From Clostridium vincentii (GTDB lineage: Bacteria > Bacillota > Clostridia > Clostridiales > Clostridiaceae), in contig NZ_PVXQ01000008.1 of NCBI RefSeq assembly GCF_002995745.1, positions 47,756 through 111,755 of the forward strand: 64,000 bases of DNA, written 5' to 3'. A model generated the notes under the pieces. That model worked only from the letters and a program-made list of their open reading frames with translations, had not been told where the DNA came from and made no database searches. The translations under genes and the position numbers were made by a program. Below, in pieces: positions 17,920 to 26,946 of this stretch. How positions within the stretch are numbered: the first letter of the stretch is position 1; every line of letters begins with the position of its first letter.

Positions 17920-18186
17920 AAAGAAGAGTAATGGAGTAGAGAGTCTAAAGAGAGCTAATAACTGGTGAAAATTAGCGGCGTTAAGCTTTATGAAGATGGT
18001 CTTGGAGCAGAACTTTCGAGCAAAATTTTGTTAGATAGTTACGGGAGTAACCGTTATATTGCAAGGTGATAATAGTCACCTTAAGAGTTTCTTGTTGTGA
18101 AACAAGAAAAAATTAGAGTGGTAACGCGTAATTTAAGTTTAATACGTCTCTATATAGGTAATATACCTATATAGAGACTTTTTTAT
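17920..18186 (+). ncRNA. T-box riboswitch leader (methionine tRNA sensing)
   Basis: The untranslated leader contains the T-box core AGAGTGGTAACGCG at 18115-18128, an AGAGAG/GGTGAAAA stem-I signature at about 17950-17970 and a downstream intrinsic terminator. TGGT in the bulge can pair with an ACCA tRNA end, as carried by the Met tRNAs at the right end of this window. Two ATG triplets (17990-17992 and 17996-17998) lie where the specifier loop is expected, consistent with methionine. Uncharged tRNA-Met would favour the antiterminator and allow metG expression. The core differs slightly from the usual GGTGGNACCGCG. Confidence 0.88.
18146..18186 (+). terminator. Regulated terminator of the T-box leader
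   Basis: A 14-bp stem of GTCTCTATATAGGT with its complement ends in TTTTTTATTTT, 28 bases before the metG start. Its 5' side lies just after the antiterminator sequence. Confidence 0.88.
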
Positions 18187-18213
18187 TTTCTGAAATTAAA
18201 GGAGGAAAAAAAC

Positions 18214-20145
18214 ATGTGTAAAAAAACATACTATATAACTACACCAATTTATTACCCATCAACAAAATTACATATAGGAAATACCTATACAACTGTTGCA
18301 GCTGATGCAATAGCAAGGTTTAAAAGATTAACAGGCTATGAGGTAATGTTTTTAACCGGGACAGATGAACATGGTCAAAAAATTCAAAGAATTGCTGACG
18401 AAAAAGGAGTTACACCGAAGGAACATGTAGACGAAGTAGTAGCGGGAATAAAAAAATTATGGAGCCTGATGAATATTAGTTATGATAAATTCATTAGAAC
18501 CACTGATGACTATCATGTGAAGGCCGTTCAGGATATATTTAAGAAACTTCATGATCAAGGGGATATATACAAAAGTTCTTATGAAGGTTTATATTGCACT
18601 CCTTGTGAATCTTTCTGGACAGAAACTCAAGCAGTTGATGGTAAGTGCCCAGACTGTGGAAGACCAGTGGAAAAGTCAAAAGAAGAGGCATATTTCTTTA
18701 AGATGAGCAGATATGCAGATAGATTAATTAAACATATAGAAGACAACCCACATTTTATTCAACCAGAATCAAGAAAAAATGAAATGTTAAATAACTTCTT
18801 AAGACCAGGACTTCAAGACCTTTGTGTTTCAAGAACAAGCTTTGATTGGGGAATACCAGTAACATTTGATGAAGGGCATGTAGTTTATGTTTGGATAGAT
18901 GCATTATCAAACTATATAACGGCTTTAGGATATGGGAGCGATGACACAGAGTTATACAAGAAATTCTGGCCAGCAGATGTTCATTTAATAGGTAAGGATA
19001 TTTTAAGATTCCATACGATTTATTGGCCAATTATGCTAATGGCTTTAGGTTTAGAATTACCAAAGCAGATATTTGGACATGGATGGTTATTAGTTGATGG
19101 TGGTAAAATGTCAAAATCAAAGGGAAATGTAGTAGATCCAGTAACTTTAGTAGAAATATTTGGTGTTGATGCTGTTAGATATTATCTACTGCGAGAAATT
19201 CCTTTTGGATCTGATGGAATATTTAATAATGAAATATTTATAAAGAAAATAAATTCAGATTTATGTAATGATCTTGGAAATCTTTTATCAAGAACAGTAG
19301 CAATGATAGAGAAATACTTTGATGGAGTAGTTCCAGCCCAAGAAGCTCCTGAAGCTATAGACAATGAATTAATTAATTTGGCATTGGAAGCGCCTAAGAA
19401 GGTAGAAGCTTTTATTAATGATTTAAGAATTCCTGAGGCGCTTGAAAGTATATTTGAATTAGTAGGAAGAGCTAATAAATATATAGATGAAACAACTCCT
19501 TGGATATTAGCAAAGGATGAGGATAAGAAAAAGAGATTAGGAACAGTTCTATATAACTTAGCTGAAACACTAAGATTTTCAGGTGTATTATTAACAGCAT
19601 TTTTGCCTGATACTGCAAGAAAAATTAATGAGCAACTTGAGGCAAAGAATACGGACTGGAATTCATTAGAAAACTTTAGGGGAACAGTTCCAGGAACAAA
19701 GGTTGTTAAGGGAGATAACTTATTCCCAAGGATAGATGTTGATGCAAAGCTTGCGCAGCTAGAGGCTATAAAGGAAGCTGAATCAAAATTAACAAAAAGA
19801 GAAATAACACCAATAAAAGAGGAAATAACTATAGATGACTTTGAAAAGTTAGATCTTAGAGTTGTTAAGGTTATAGCTTGTGAAGCTGTAAAGGGAACAA
19901 AGAAGCTACTTAAACTAAAGGTTGACTTAGGTGGCGAAGAAAGACAGGTTATTTCAGGGATAGCTAAGAATTATAAGCCAGAAGAATTAGTTGGAAAGAA
20001 TGTTGTATTAGTAGCTAATTTAAAGCCAGTTAAATTAAGAGGAGAATTATCCCAAGGTATGATACTTGCAGCCTCAACAGATGATGATAGTTTATTATTT
20101 GTAGTTGACCCAGGGGAGCTGCCAACAGGTAGTGTTGTAAGATAA
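18214..20145 (+). CDS. metG: Methionyl-tRNA synthetase
   Basis: Charges tRNA-Met (EC 6.1.1.10). 643 residues: catalytic Rossmann domain with HIGN (HIGH motif) near residue 21, a zinc-binding CTPCE...CPDCG knuckle near 127-150, and GKMSKSKGN near 298. An anticodon-binding helical domain follows, then a C-terminal Trbp111-like tRNA-binding domain (about 540-643; DFEKLDLRVVKV, KLRGELSQGM). The AAGGAGG site precedes the ATG. It is the first gene of the T-box-controlled unit, followed 49 bases later by a second MetRS-like gene. Confidence 0.98.
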   Translation: MCKKTYYITTPIYYPSTKLHIGNTYTTVAADAIARFKRLTGYEVMFLTGTDEHGQKIQRIADEKGVTPKEHVDEVVAGIKKLWSLMNISYDKFIRTTDDYHVKAVQDIFKKLHDQGDIYKSSYEGLYCTPCESFWTETQAVDGKCPDCGRPVEKSKEEAYFFKMSRYADRLIKHIEDNPHFIQPESRKNEMLNNFLRPGLQDLCVSRTSFDWGIPVTFDEGHVVYVWIDALSNYITALGYGSDDTELYKKFWPADVHLIGKDILRFHTIYWPIMLMALGLELPKQIFGHGWLLVDGGKMSKSKGNVVDPVTLVEIFGVDAVRYYLLREIPFGSDGIFNNEIFIKKINSDLCNDLGNLLSRTVAMIEKYFDGVVPAQEAPEAIDNELINLALEAPKKVEAFINDLRIPEALESIFELVGRANKYIDETTPWILAKDEDKKKRLGTVLYNLAETLRFSGVLLTAFLPDTARKINEQLEAKNTDWNSLENFRGTVPGTKVVKGDNLFPRIDVDAKLAQLEAIKEAESKLTKREITPIKEEITIDDFEKLDLRVVKVIACEAVKGTKKLLKLKVDLGGEERQVISGIAKNYKPEELVGKNVVLVANLKPVKLRGELSQGMILAASTDDDSLLFVVDPGELPTGSVVR

Positions 20146-20194
20146 TTTTAAGAGTTCAGGAAACTGGACTCTTTTTGATAAAGGAGGTTAAAGT

Positions 20195-21833
20195 ATGAAT
20201 GTTATTATAGGTAATGCTTGGCCTTATGCCAATGGACCCTTGCATTTAGGAAGAATAGCCTCACTTATGCCAGGAGATATTTTGGCCAGATATCATAGGC
20301 TTATGGGAGATGATGTTGTATTTATATCAGGTAGTGACTCTCATGGAACCCCTGTAACTGCAAAAGCTAAGGAAGAAGGAATTAGTCCTTTAGAATCTTT
20401 GGAAAAGTATCATAAAGAGTTTGTTAGATGTTTTAATAAACTAGGATTTTCCTTTGATATATTTACTAAAACTAATACACAATACCATAGTAAAAAAGTT
20501 CGAGAATTTATTATAGAACTATATAATAAGGGATATATATATGAAAAGGTTATAGAAGAGAGTTATTGTGAGGGGTGCCATGATGTTATACTTGATAAAA
20601 ATAATGTGCCTAAATGTCCACATTGTGAAAGATGTAATGTAGAAGGAAGTTGCTCAGAGTGTTCAGAAATTTTTGAAAAAGATGAACATTTGGAAAGAAA
20701 TTGTAGATTTTGCAATTTAAAAAGTGAAGTTAGAGAGACAAAACATCTATTTTTTGCATTATCAAAGTTTGAAAATCATATAAGAAGATTATTTATTAAA
20801 CAAAAGGGTTGGAGAGAAAATGCACAATCAATAACAAAGAGATACTTAGATGAAGGTTTGAGGGATAGAGCTGTGACTAGGAATTTTAACTGGGGTGTTG
20901 ATGTCCCTCTAGAAGGCTATGAAGATAAAAAAATATATGTATGGATTGAAGCTGTTATGGGATATTTAACAGCTAGTATAAAATGTTTAGAGGAGAGAGA
21001 GGAAGATTATAGAGAATATTGGGATGGAGAAGATAGCATAATATATTTTGTTCATGCCAAAGATAACATTCCTTTTCATACAGTAATATTACCAGCTATT
21101 TTAGTTGGCCTTGGGATAAAGAATCCATCTATTAGAGAGGTTTCTAGTGAACATTTAACATTAGAGGGTAAAAAGTTTTCCACGGCTAAGAACTGGGCTA
21201 TCTGGGTAGACCATATAATAGATAATTATGGGGCCGATGAGGTAAGATATTATCTTATGGTAAATGGACCAGAAAATAAGGATTGCGATTTTACTTGGAG
21301 AAATTTTATAAGTACTATAAACAACGACTTGGTTGGTTTATATGGAAATTTTGTAAATAGAACTTTAAGTTTCATAAATAAAAACTTTCAAGGAGAAATT
21401 CCAAAAGGTGAAATATCAAAAGAGTTAAAGGATGAAATATTTAATTTATATTTTAATGTTGGTGATAAAATAGAGGAAGGTAAATTCAAGGATGGACTTC
21501 AATGTATTATAAAAATGATTAAGAAATCAAATAAATACTTTGATGACGAAAAGCCCTGGGTAACCTTTGATAGTAATAAGAAGAAGTGCAGTGAAACTAT
21601 ATATATGTGTACAAATAATTGCAAATTTAGCTAATTTATTAGAGCCTTTTATGCCATATTCTTCTGAAAAAATAAGGAGATTTTTGAATATTGAAGAGGG
21701 AACTTGGAGCTATATTGAAAAGAAGAAGGGCAAAATAGCAGATATACAAGTGTTATTTAATAAAATTGATAAAAAGAATGCTTTTGATGAAGTAAAAAAG
21801 ATGAAAAAAGAAGGTGTGAGCAAAAAAAATTAG
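20195..21833 (+). pseudogene. Second methionyl-tRNA synthetase (MetRS2, archaeal-like), frameshifted
   Basis: Starts NVIIGNAWPYANGPLHLGRI (HLGR as HIGH motif) and carries four cysteine pairs of a double zinc knuckle (CEGCH, CPHCERC, CSECS, CRFC; about residues 127-177). KKFSTAKN stands in place of KMSKS, as in the archaeal-like MetRS2 class. Reading stops at 21634, but the anticodon-binding text continues in the next frame (CVQIIANLANLLEPFMPYSSEKIRRF) to 21833. Restoring two bases in the ATATATATGTGTAC run near 21600 rejoins the frames into about 546 residues, lacking a Trbp111 domain. A strong AAAGGAGG starts it, and it is co-directional with metG. It may be a recent pseudogene, a slippage-controlled gene or a sequencing error. 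Related MetRS2 proteins confer resistance to MetRS inhibitors in other firmicutes. Confidence 0.85.
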
Positions 21834-21882
21834 AGCATCTCAATAGGGGTCGAGATGCTCTAACTAACCATCAAAATGGTTA
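21832..21882 (+). terminator. Two tandem hairpins after the MetRS2 gene
   Basis: A 10-bp stem (AGAGCATCTC with its complement, 21832-21861) overlaps the stop codon, and a 7-bp stem TAACCAT-CAAA-ATGGTTA follows (21865-21882). No T-run follows either, so they may act as an inefficient terminator or an RNA 3' end stabiliser. Confidence 0.5.
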
Positions 21883-21997
21883 AGGGGTAAATAATAATGC
21901 TTTAACTACTTTACAAGTCTTACTATAGTCTTCTAATATGACAGTTATGTGTCAAAATAATTTAAAATTTTAAATAAAAAAAAGGAGTTAGTCAATT

Positions 21998-22795
21998 ATG
22001 GATAAGAAATATAAAATATTTGATAGTCATGCCCATTATGATGATGATGTCTTTAATGAAGATAGAGATGGTCTAATCAAGGAATTAAATGAATCTGGAG
22101 TTATAGGAATACTAAACTGCTCCTCTAGTTATAAAAGTATAGCTAAGACCTGTGAGCTAATTAATAAATGGGATTTTATTTATGGGGCAGTAGGAATACA
22201 TCCAGAGAATGCAGACGAGTTTACAGATGAAAGAGAACTTGAAATTTGTAAGGTGATAAAAAATAATATTAAGATTATAGCGGTAGGAGAAATAGGATTA
22301 GATTATTATTGGGATAAAAATCCATCAAGAGAAATACAAAAGGATGTATTTAGAAGGCAAATGAAAATAGCTGAAAATGAGAATCTGCCAGTTATAATTC
22401 ATGATAGGGATGCACATGGGGATACTCTAGAAATAATGAAATCATTTCCAACAGTAAAAGGTGTGGTTCATTGTTTTTCAGGGAGTGTAGAGTTTGCTAA
22501 AGAATGTTTAAATCTAGGATATTATATAGGAATAACTGGAGTGGTTACTTTTAAAAATGCAAAAAAGCTCTTAGAAGTAGTAAAGGAAGTTCCTATAGAG
22601 AAATTGCTAGTAGAAACGGATTGCCCTTACATGGCTCCAGAGCCTAACAGAGGAAAAAGAAACAAATCAGATTATATAGAATATATAATAGACAGGATTG
22701 CTCTAATCAAGGAAATTGATCCTATACAAGTTAATATTCACGTTAATGATAATTTCTATAGGTTGATGCAATTGGAAAAATATAGTAGAATATAA
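21998..22795 (+). CDS. tatD: TatD-family metal-dependent deoxyribonuclease
   Basis: A 265-residue TIM-barrel metallo-hydrolase. The metal ligands are seen in FDSHAHYDD (residues 7-15), GEIGLDYYW (Glu), PVIIHDRDA, VHCFSGS and VETDCPYMAPEP with NRGKRN. Family members are 3'-5' exonucleases used in DNA repair or oxidative stress; YcfH/YabD is the nearest group by length. The AAAGGAG site precedes the ATG. It follows the methionyl-tRNA synthetase genes exactly as yabD follows metS in B. subtilis. Confidence 0.93.
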   Translation: MDKKYKIFDSHAHYDDDVFNEDRDGLIKELNESGVIGILNCSSSYKSIAKTCELINKWDFIYGAVGIHPENADEFTDERELEICKVIKNNIKIIAVGEIGLDYYWDKNPSREIQKDVFRRQMKIAENENLPVIIHDRDAHGDTLEIMKSFPTVKGVVHCFSGSVEFAKECLNLGYYIGITGVVTFKNAKKLLEVVKEVPIEKLLVETDCPYMAPEPNRGKRNKSDYIEYIIDRIALIKEIDPIQVNIHVNDNFYRLMQLEKYSRI

Positions 22796-22972
22796 AAGTA
22801 GAGTAAATAATATAAAATTAACGATATCTTAGATGTGCAATTTACAGATCTTTGAAAATAATAAATAAAAATTTTGTTAATGAACTGAAGAAATTGTATT
22901 ATAAATATTTTTATAATATGTATGCACAAGATGCATTTTATTACAGTTCACAAATAGTACGGGTATTGAAAT

Positions 22973-23002
22973 TTGACAAAAAGCACATCTGTAAGATATA
23001 AT
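22973..23002 (+). promoter_or_regulatory. Promoter of the yabE-like gene
   Basis: A consensus TTGACA at 22973-22978 and TATAAT at 22997-23002 with 18 bp spacing; the start codon lies 33 bases downstream. Confidence 0.75.
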
Positions 23003-23034
23003 TTATAAGATGCTCTTGCCAAAGGAGGTAATAT

Positions 23035-24081
23035 ATGGTAGAAAACTTAAAGAATAACTTGAAGAAAAGTTTTTCTAACGGCCCGAAGGCGAAAATAATG
23101 TTGGGGCTAATCATTTGTTTGTTTTGTGTCACGTCAGTGATTATCTCTATGAGAAAAACAGTAAATGTTAGCATAGACGGAAATCAAGAGACATTTGTCA
23201 CATATAAACAAAATGTTAAAGATGTGTTGCAAGAACAAGGGTATAGTATCAATGAAAAAGATAAGGTGCAACCATCATTAGAAGCAAAAATATCAAAGGA
23301 TCAAACTATAGCAGTTAAAAAAGCTGTATTAGTTAATATTGTTATAGCAGGTACAGGGCGAGAAATATTAACAGCAGAAGACACTATTGGTGACATGTTA
23401 GTTCAGGAGGCAGAGATTCTTGAAGCAGAAGGAGTACAATATAAAGCAGAAGACATAGTAACTCCGAGTAGAGAGACTGTCATTAGTGAAGATATGAACA
23501 TTCAATTAGTAAATGTTCTAGAGGAAGAGGTAACAGACCTAGAGGCAATACCTTATGAAACAGAACAATCTGTTGATTACGGACAGCTTGATACCTATAG
23601 AGAAGTAACTAAACTAGGAGTTTCAGGTGAAAAAGAGGTCACTTATAAAGTGCTTAAGCATGATGACCAGATAGTAGCCAAAGTGAAAGTTGGAGAGAAA
23701 CCAATAACAGCTCCAGAAAATGAATCTGTTATAGTTGGTGGAAGTACTTTAAAGGTAAATAGAAGTGGCGAAAGCTATCAGTCTAAGAAGACTATGTACA
23801 TGGAGTCTACAGCCTATAGTGGTGGAGGTATAACTGCCACAGGTAGAAGAGTGGCCTATAATCCAGGCGGATTAAGCGTAATTGCAGTGGATCCAAGAGT
23901 GATACCTTTGGGAAGTTTAGTAGAGGTAGCAGGATATGGACGAGCTATAGCAGCAGACACAGGTGGTGCTATTAAAGGAAATATTATAGATGTATATTTT
24001 GATTCTAGCAGTGTGTGTTCGAGTTGGGGTAGAAAATATGACGTTGAGGTTAACGTAATAGCTTACCCAGGCGAGTGGTAA
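23035..24081 (+). CDS. yabE: YabE-like cell-wall protein with DUF348, G5 and 3D domains
   Basis: A 348-residue exported protein with one N-terminal transmembrane segment (about residues 19-40). Two ubiquitin-like DUF348 repeats follow (VNVSIDGNQETFVTYKQNVKDVL and a second at about 100), then a G5 domain (about 175-235) and the C-terminal 3D domain (about 255-348). The latter shows TATGRRVAYNPGG, VIAVDPRVIPLGS, AADTGGAIKGN and IDVYFDS, whose three Asp residues name the domain. Relatives (YabE, Rpf/Sps-like, YocH) are peptidoglycan-modifying and resemble MltA lytic enzymes. AAAGGAGG precedes the ATG, and the place between tatD and rnmV matches B. subtilis. Confidence 0.92.
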   Translation: MVENLKNNLKKSFSNGPKAKIMLGLIICLFCVTSVIISMRKTVNVSIDGNQETFVTYKQNVKDVLQEQGYSINEKDKVQPSLEAKISKDQTIAVKKAVLVNIVIAGTGREILTAEDTIGDMLVQEAEILEAEGVQYKAEDIVTPSRETVISEDMNIQLVNVLEEEVTDLEAIPYETEQSVDYGQLDTYREVTKLGVSGEKEVTYKVLKHDDQIVAKVKVGEKPITAPENESVIVGGSTLKVNRSGESYQSKKTMYMESTAYSGGGITATGRRVAYNPGGLSVIAVDPRVIPLGSLVEVAGYGRAIAADTGGAIKGNIIDVYFDSSSVCSSWGRKYDVEVNVIAYPGEW

Positions 24082-24087
24082 AAACCT

Positions 24088-24121
24088 TTAAGAGATAACT
24101 TAAGTTATCTCTTGTTTTTTT
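24088..24121 (+). terminator. Terminator after the yabE-like gene
   Basis: A 24-base palindrome (24090-24113; AAGAGATAACTT and its complement) is followed by GTTTTTTT, nine bases after the stop. Confidence 0.88.
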
Positions 24122-24190
24122 GCAAATTTGACAGAATACATTTATATATGTACATTAATTATAGATTTAATAATGAAAGGAAGTAGTATT

Positions 24191-24739
24191 TTGATTAAAG
24201 AAGTGATAGTCGTAGAGGGTAGAGATGATATAACTGCTGTAAAAAGAGCTGTAGATGCAGAAATGATAACTACTAGTGGTTTTGGTATAAATGCAAAGAT
24301 AATAGATAGAATAAAAGAAGCACAGAAAAGAAAGGGCGTTATAGTTTTAACAGATCCAGACTTTGCAGGAGAAAAAATAAGAAGCATAATATCAAAGCGG
24401 GTTAAAGGAGTTAAACATGCCTACATTGCTCAAGAAGATGGATTAAAAAATGGGAATATAGGGGTAGAAAATGCAACCCCAGAAGTCATCTTAGAAGCTT
24501 TAGAAAGAGCTAAGGTTACCTTAGAAGAAAAACAGGAAAATTTCAATATGGATGACATGTTTCATTGTAAATTAACAGGGAATATTGATTCTAAGAAAAG
24601 AAGAATAATCCTAGGAAAAGAATTAGGAATTGGCTATGGTAATGCCACTCAAATGTTAGGACGACTTAATAATTATGGAATTAAACAAGATGAATTTTTA
24701 AAGTCAATAAAAAGAATACAAGAAGAATTAGGAGAGTAA
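24191..24739 (+). CDS. rnmV: Ribonuclease M5 (5S rRNA maturation)
   Basis: A 182-residue Toprim-domain nuclease that trims the 5S rRNA precursor together with ribosomal protein uL18. The Toprim signatures are IVVEGRDDITAV (catalytic Glu, residues 7-18) and VLTDPDFAGEKIR (the Asp-x-Asp), followed by GVENATPE typical of RNase M5. The TTG at 24191 is chosen from AAAGGAAG 8 bases upstream and the family N-terminus; an in-frame upstream extension to 24128 has no ribosome site. It is joined to rsmA by a 3-base gap. Confidence 0.95.
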   Translation: MIKEVIVVEGRDDITAVKRAVDAEMITTSGFGINAKIIDRIKEAQKRKGVIVLTDPDFAGEKIRSIISKRVKGVKHAYIAQEDGLKNGNIGVENATPEVILEALERAKVTLEEKQENFNMDDMFHCKLTGNIDSKKRRIILGKELGIGYGNATQMLGRLNNYGIKQDEFLKSIKRIQEELGE

Positions 24740-24742
24740 ATA

Positions 24743-25585
24743 ATGGATATACATGATTACAATACCCAGGATATAATAAAAAAATATAACTTTAGATGTT
24801 CTAAAAGCTTAGGACAAAATTTTTTAGTAGATGAGACCGTGCTAAATGATATTGTGGAAGGGGCTCAAGTCACTAAAGATGATTTAGTAATTGAAATAGG
24901 ACCAGGAGTAGGTTCATTAACCGCAGCACTTTTAAAGAAGGCAAAAAAAGTAATTTCAATTGAACTAGATGATGAGCTTATTCCAATATTAGAAGCGGAA
25001 CTGGGAGATCAGGAGAATTTTACTTTAATACATAATGATGCTCTAAAGGTAAACTTTCAAGAGCTTATTGGAGAAGAAAAGAATGTGAAACTAGTTGCTA
25101 ATCTGCCTTATTATGTAACTACTCCAATAATAATCAAATTACTTAAAGAAAATTATAAATTTACTTCTCTAACTATAATGATACAAAAGGAAGTAGCAGA
25201 AAGACTAAATGCTGAGCCGAGTTGCAAAGAATATGGAGCAATAACTTTATTAGTACAATATTATTGTAATACAAATATTATAACAATGGTATCGCCTGAG
25301 AGTTTTATACCAAGGCCAAGAATAGATTCAGTAGTTATTAGATTAGATAGGTTAGAAGAACCTAAAGTTAAGGTTAATGATGAAGAATTAATGTTTAAAA
25401 TAATAAGAAATTCCTTTAATATGAGAAGAAAGACCTTATGGAATGGGACTAAATTCTTAGGTGTTGAGAAAGAAGCTCTTTTAGGAGCTTATGAAAAAGC
25501 GAAAATAGATCCAAAACGCAGAGGGGAGACCTTATCCTTAGAAGAATTTGCAACATTAACTGACAGAATTATTGAAGTAAAATAG
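24743..25585 (+). CDS. rsmA: 16S rRNA dimethyladenosine transferase
   Basis: Methylates the two adjacent adenines near the 16S rRNA 3' end (EC 2.1.1.182), a late 30S maturation step. 280 residues with the SAM-binding [15 protein letters not shown] (residues 51-65), the catalytic [10 protein letters not shown], and the C-terminal helical part [12 protein letters not shown] and [19 protein letters not shown] at the start is characteristic. The ATG lies 3 bases after rnmV behind TAGGAGAG, so the pair is translationally coupled. In B. subtilis purR follows a few genes later; here 22.7 kb intervene. Confidence 0.97.
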   Translation: MDIHDYNTQDIIKKYNFRCSKSLGQNFLVDETVLNDIVEGAQVTKDDLVIEIGPGVGSLTAALLKKAKKVISIELDDELIPILEAELGDQENFTLIHNDALKVNFQELIGEEKNVKLVANLPYYVTTPIIIKLLKENYKFTSLTIMIQKEVAERLNAEPSCKEYGAITLLVQYYCNTNIITMVSPESFIPRPRIDSVVIRLDRLEEPKVKVNDEELMFKIIRNSFNMRRKTLWNGTKFLGVEKEALLGAYEKAKIDPKRRGETLSLEEFATLTDRIIEVK

Positions 25586-25590
25586 AAGTA

Positions 25591-25618
25591 GCATAATAAT
25601 AAGTGCCTCGCATATAAT
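25591..25618 (+). promoter_or_regulatory. Possible mother-cell (sigma-E-like) promoter of the Cys/His-repeat gene
   Basis: GCATAAT at 25591-25597 and CATATAAT at 25611-25618 fit the sigma-E patterns KMATATT and CATAnnnT, with a spacing of 13, one base shorter than usual. TATAAT within the -10 could also serve vegetative polymerase, but no matching -35 was seen. Confidence 0.35.
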
Positions 25619-25642
25619 GTATTGAACTAATATATGCGGAGG
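25606..25642 (+). promoter_or_regulatory. Hairpin that sequesters the ribosome site of the Cys/His-repeat gene
   Basis: CCTC-GCATATA (25606-25616) can pair with TATATGC-GGAGG (25631-25642) with one bulged C. The right arm contains most of the GGAGGGA Shine-Dalgarno sequence. If transcription begins upstream of 25606, translation would be restrained by this stem; if it starts at the CATATAAT element, the left arm is absent. Confidence 0.45.
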
Positions 25643-25652
25643 GAATAAGAGC

Positions 25653-26933
25653 TTGGCACATAATAAATTGTATAGAAATTTCATAATTTTACAGGAAGAT
25701 GAAAAAAAACATGCAGATGCAGGTGAAAAAGCCCTATCAGGATACGCTAAAATAGAGGCGAAGAGTGACAAATGTAAAATATCATTTTATGCGCAGAACT
25801 TAAAAGAAAATGATAGCTATTCCATAGTACTTATTTGCTATAAGAAGGATATGAAACAAATAGTAGATTTGGGCACATTGCAAGTAAGTAAAGTAGGTAA
25901 AGGAGAAGCTTGCCAAGAATATTATATAAATAACATAGCAGGGTTAGATTTTTCTTATGAAAAGATATCAGGGGCTGCAATATGCAAATATAAGGATAAC
26001 GAATTATCATTTTTAATGTATGGGTTTATGAATGGTGAAGATGTAAGTGCTGGATGGAAAAAATGCAAGGTTGTAAAACATGATGATAAAAAGGAAAAGG
26101 AATTTAAAAAGATAGTGAAAGAAGTTAAGAAAATAGAGAAAGATTATAAAAAAGAAGAAAAACATGAGGAAGAACCTTGTGAGGATAAAATGGAACACAA
26201 GCAAAAAGAAGAACCTTGTGAAGATAAAATGGAATACAAGAATAAAGAAGAACCTTGTGAAGATAAAATAGAACACAAGCATAAGGAAGAACCTTGTGAA
26301 GATAAAATAGAACATAAGCATAAGCATAAGGAAGAAATTTGTGAAGATAAAATGGAATATAAGAATAAAGAAGAACCCTATGAAGACATAAAAGAATATA
26401 AAGATAAAGAATGCAAGGATATGTGCTCTCCTAGAAGTGATGAAGGGGCTAAATTCGAAGAATATGAGAGTATTATTGATAAAATTAAAGAGGAAATTTT
26501 AGATCCATATGATTTTGATTTAAGAGGGTCTGGTGGCAAATTCTTTAATGATATCGCAAGTGGATTTGAAGAGACTAGAAATAAGTATAAAGACCTTAAA
26601 TATTGTAAGTGGTATAAGGTTAAAGTTAATAGTCTGGATGACATGTGTAATATTTCAAATTACAATAAATACACAGTAGCATATTATCCGATGCTAAACT
26701 ATTATCCTTATATAAGAAAATATGGACATTTTATGCTTGGGTATAAGTGTGATTCTAAAGGCAATTTAAAATATATTGTATATGGGGTCCCTGGAAAAAA
26801 AGGCAAGGAAGAACAACCTTATTTAGGGAAGACTGGCTTTGTTACTTGGATGGATGTGGAAGGTACTGACGTAGGCTGTTGGTTAATGTTCTATGATTAT
26901 AAAAATTCAATAGTTGTAGTTCCTGCGAAGTAG
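25653..26933 (+). CDS. Clostridial protein with Cys/His-rich tandem repeats, possibly spore associated
   Basis: I do not recognise a named family. 426 residues without signal peptide or membrane segment. The N-terminal part (1-145) is a predicted beta domain (AKIEAKSDKCKISFYAQNL, YSIVLICYKKDM). A Lys/Glu linker follows (about 145-172), then six 13-15-residue repeats EEPCEDKxEHKHK (173-252), and a C-terminal domain (about 275-426) rich in Tyr, Trp and Gly (CKWYKVKV, YYPMLNYYPYI, YGHFMLGY). The Cys and His of the repeats could bind metal or cross-link. TTG start with GGAGGGA 8 bases before. A sigma-E-like promoter and a clostridial setting hint at a spore-layer role, which is inference. Confidence 0.7.
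   Translation: MAHNKLYRNFIILQEDEKKHADAGEKALSGYAKIEAKSDKCKISFYAQNLKENDSYSIVLICYKKDMKQIVDLGTLQVSKVGKGEACQEYYINNIAGLDFSYEKISGAAICKYKDNELSFLMYGFMNGEDVSAGWKKCKVVKHDDKKEKEFKKIVKEVKKIEKDYKKEEKHEEEPCEDKMEHKQKEEPCEDKMEYKNKEEPCEDKIEHKHKEEPCEDKIEHKHKHKEEICEDKMEYKNKEEPYEDIKEYKDKECKDMCSPRSDEGAKFEEYESIIDKIKEEILDPYDFDLRGSGGKFFNDIASGFEETRNKYKDLKYCKWYKVKVNSLDDMCNISNYNKYTVAYYPMLNYYPYIRKYGHFMLGYKCDSKGNLKYIVYGVPGKKGKEEQPYLGKTGFVTWMDVEGTDVGCWLMFYDYKNSIVVVPAK
26169..26408 (+). repeat. Six in-frame tandem repeats coding EEPCEDKxEHKxK
   Basis: Units start at 26169, 26208, 26247, 26286, 26331 and 26370. Five are 39 bp; the fourth is 45 bp because a His-Lys pair is doubled. The first four keep the Cys at position 4 within EEPCEDK; the fifth reads EEICEDK and the sixth EEPYED. 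Near-identical DNA implies recent expansion, so copy number may vary among strains. Confidence 0.92.
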
Positions 26934-26946
26934 GTAGGAATATCTT

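Noticed and set aside
21567..21833. A separate 88-residue gene after the MetRS2 frame
   Set aside because: Its text continues the anticodon-binding domain of MetRS2 (QIIANLANLLEPFMPYSSEK), and it has no ribosome site, so it is the frameshifted end of that gene.
26013..26327. Antisense 104-residue Phe-rich membrane-like frame opposite the Cys/His repeats
   Set aside because: It is a mirror of the Lys/Glu repeat DNA, lacks a ribosome site and has repeat-driven composition.
26169..26408. CRISPR-like or noncoding direct repeats
   Set aside because: The units are in frame, contiguous without spacers, and code a regular peptide.
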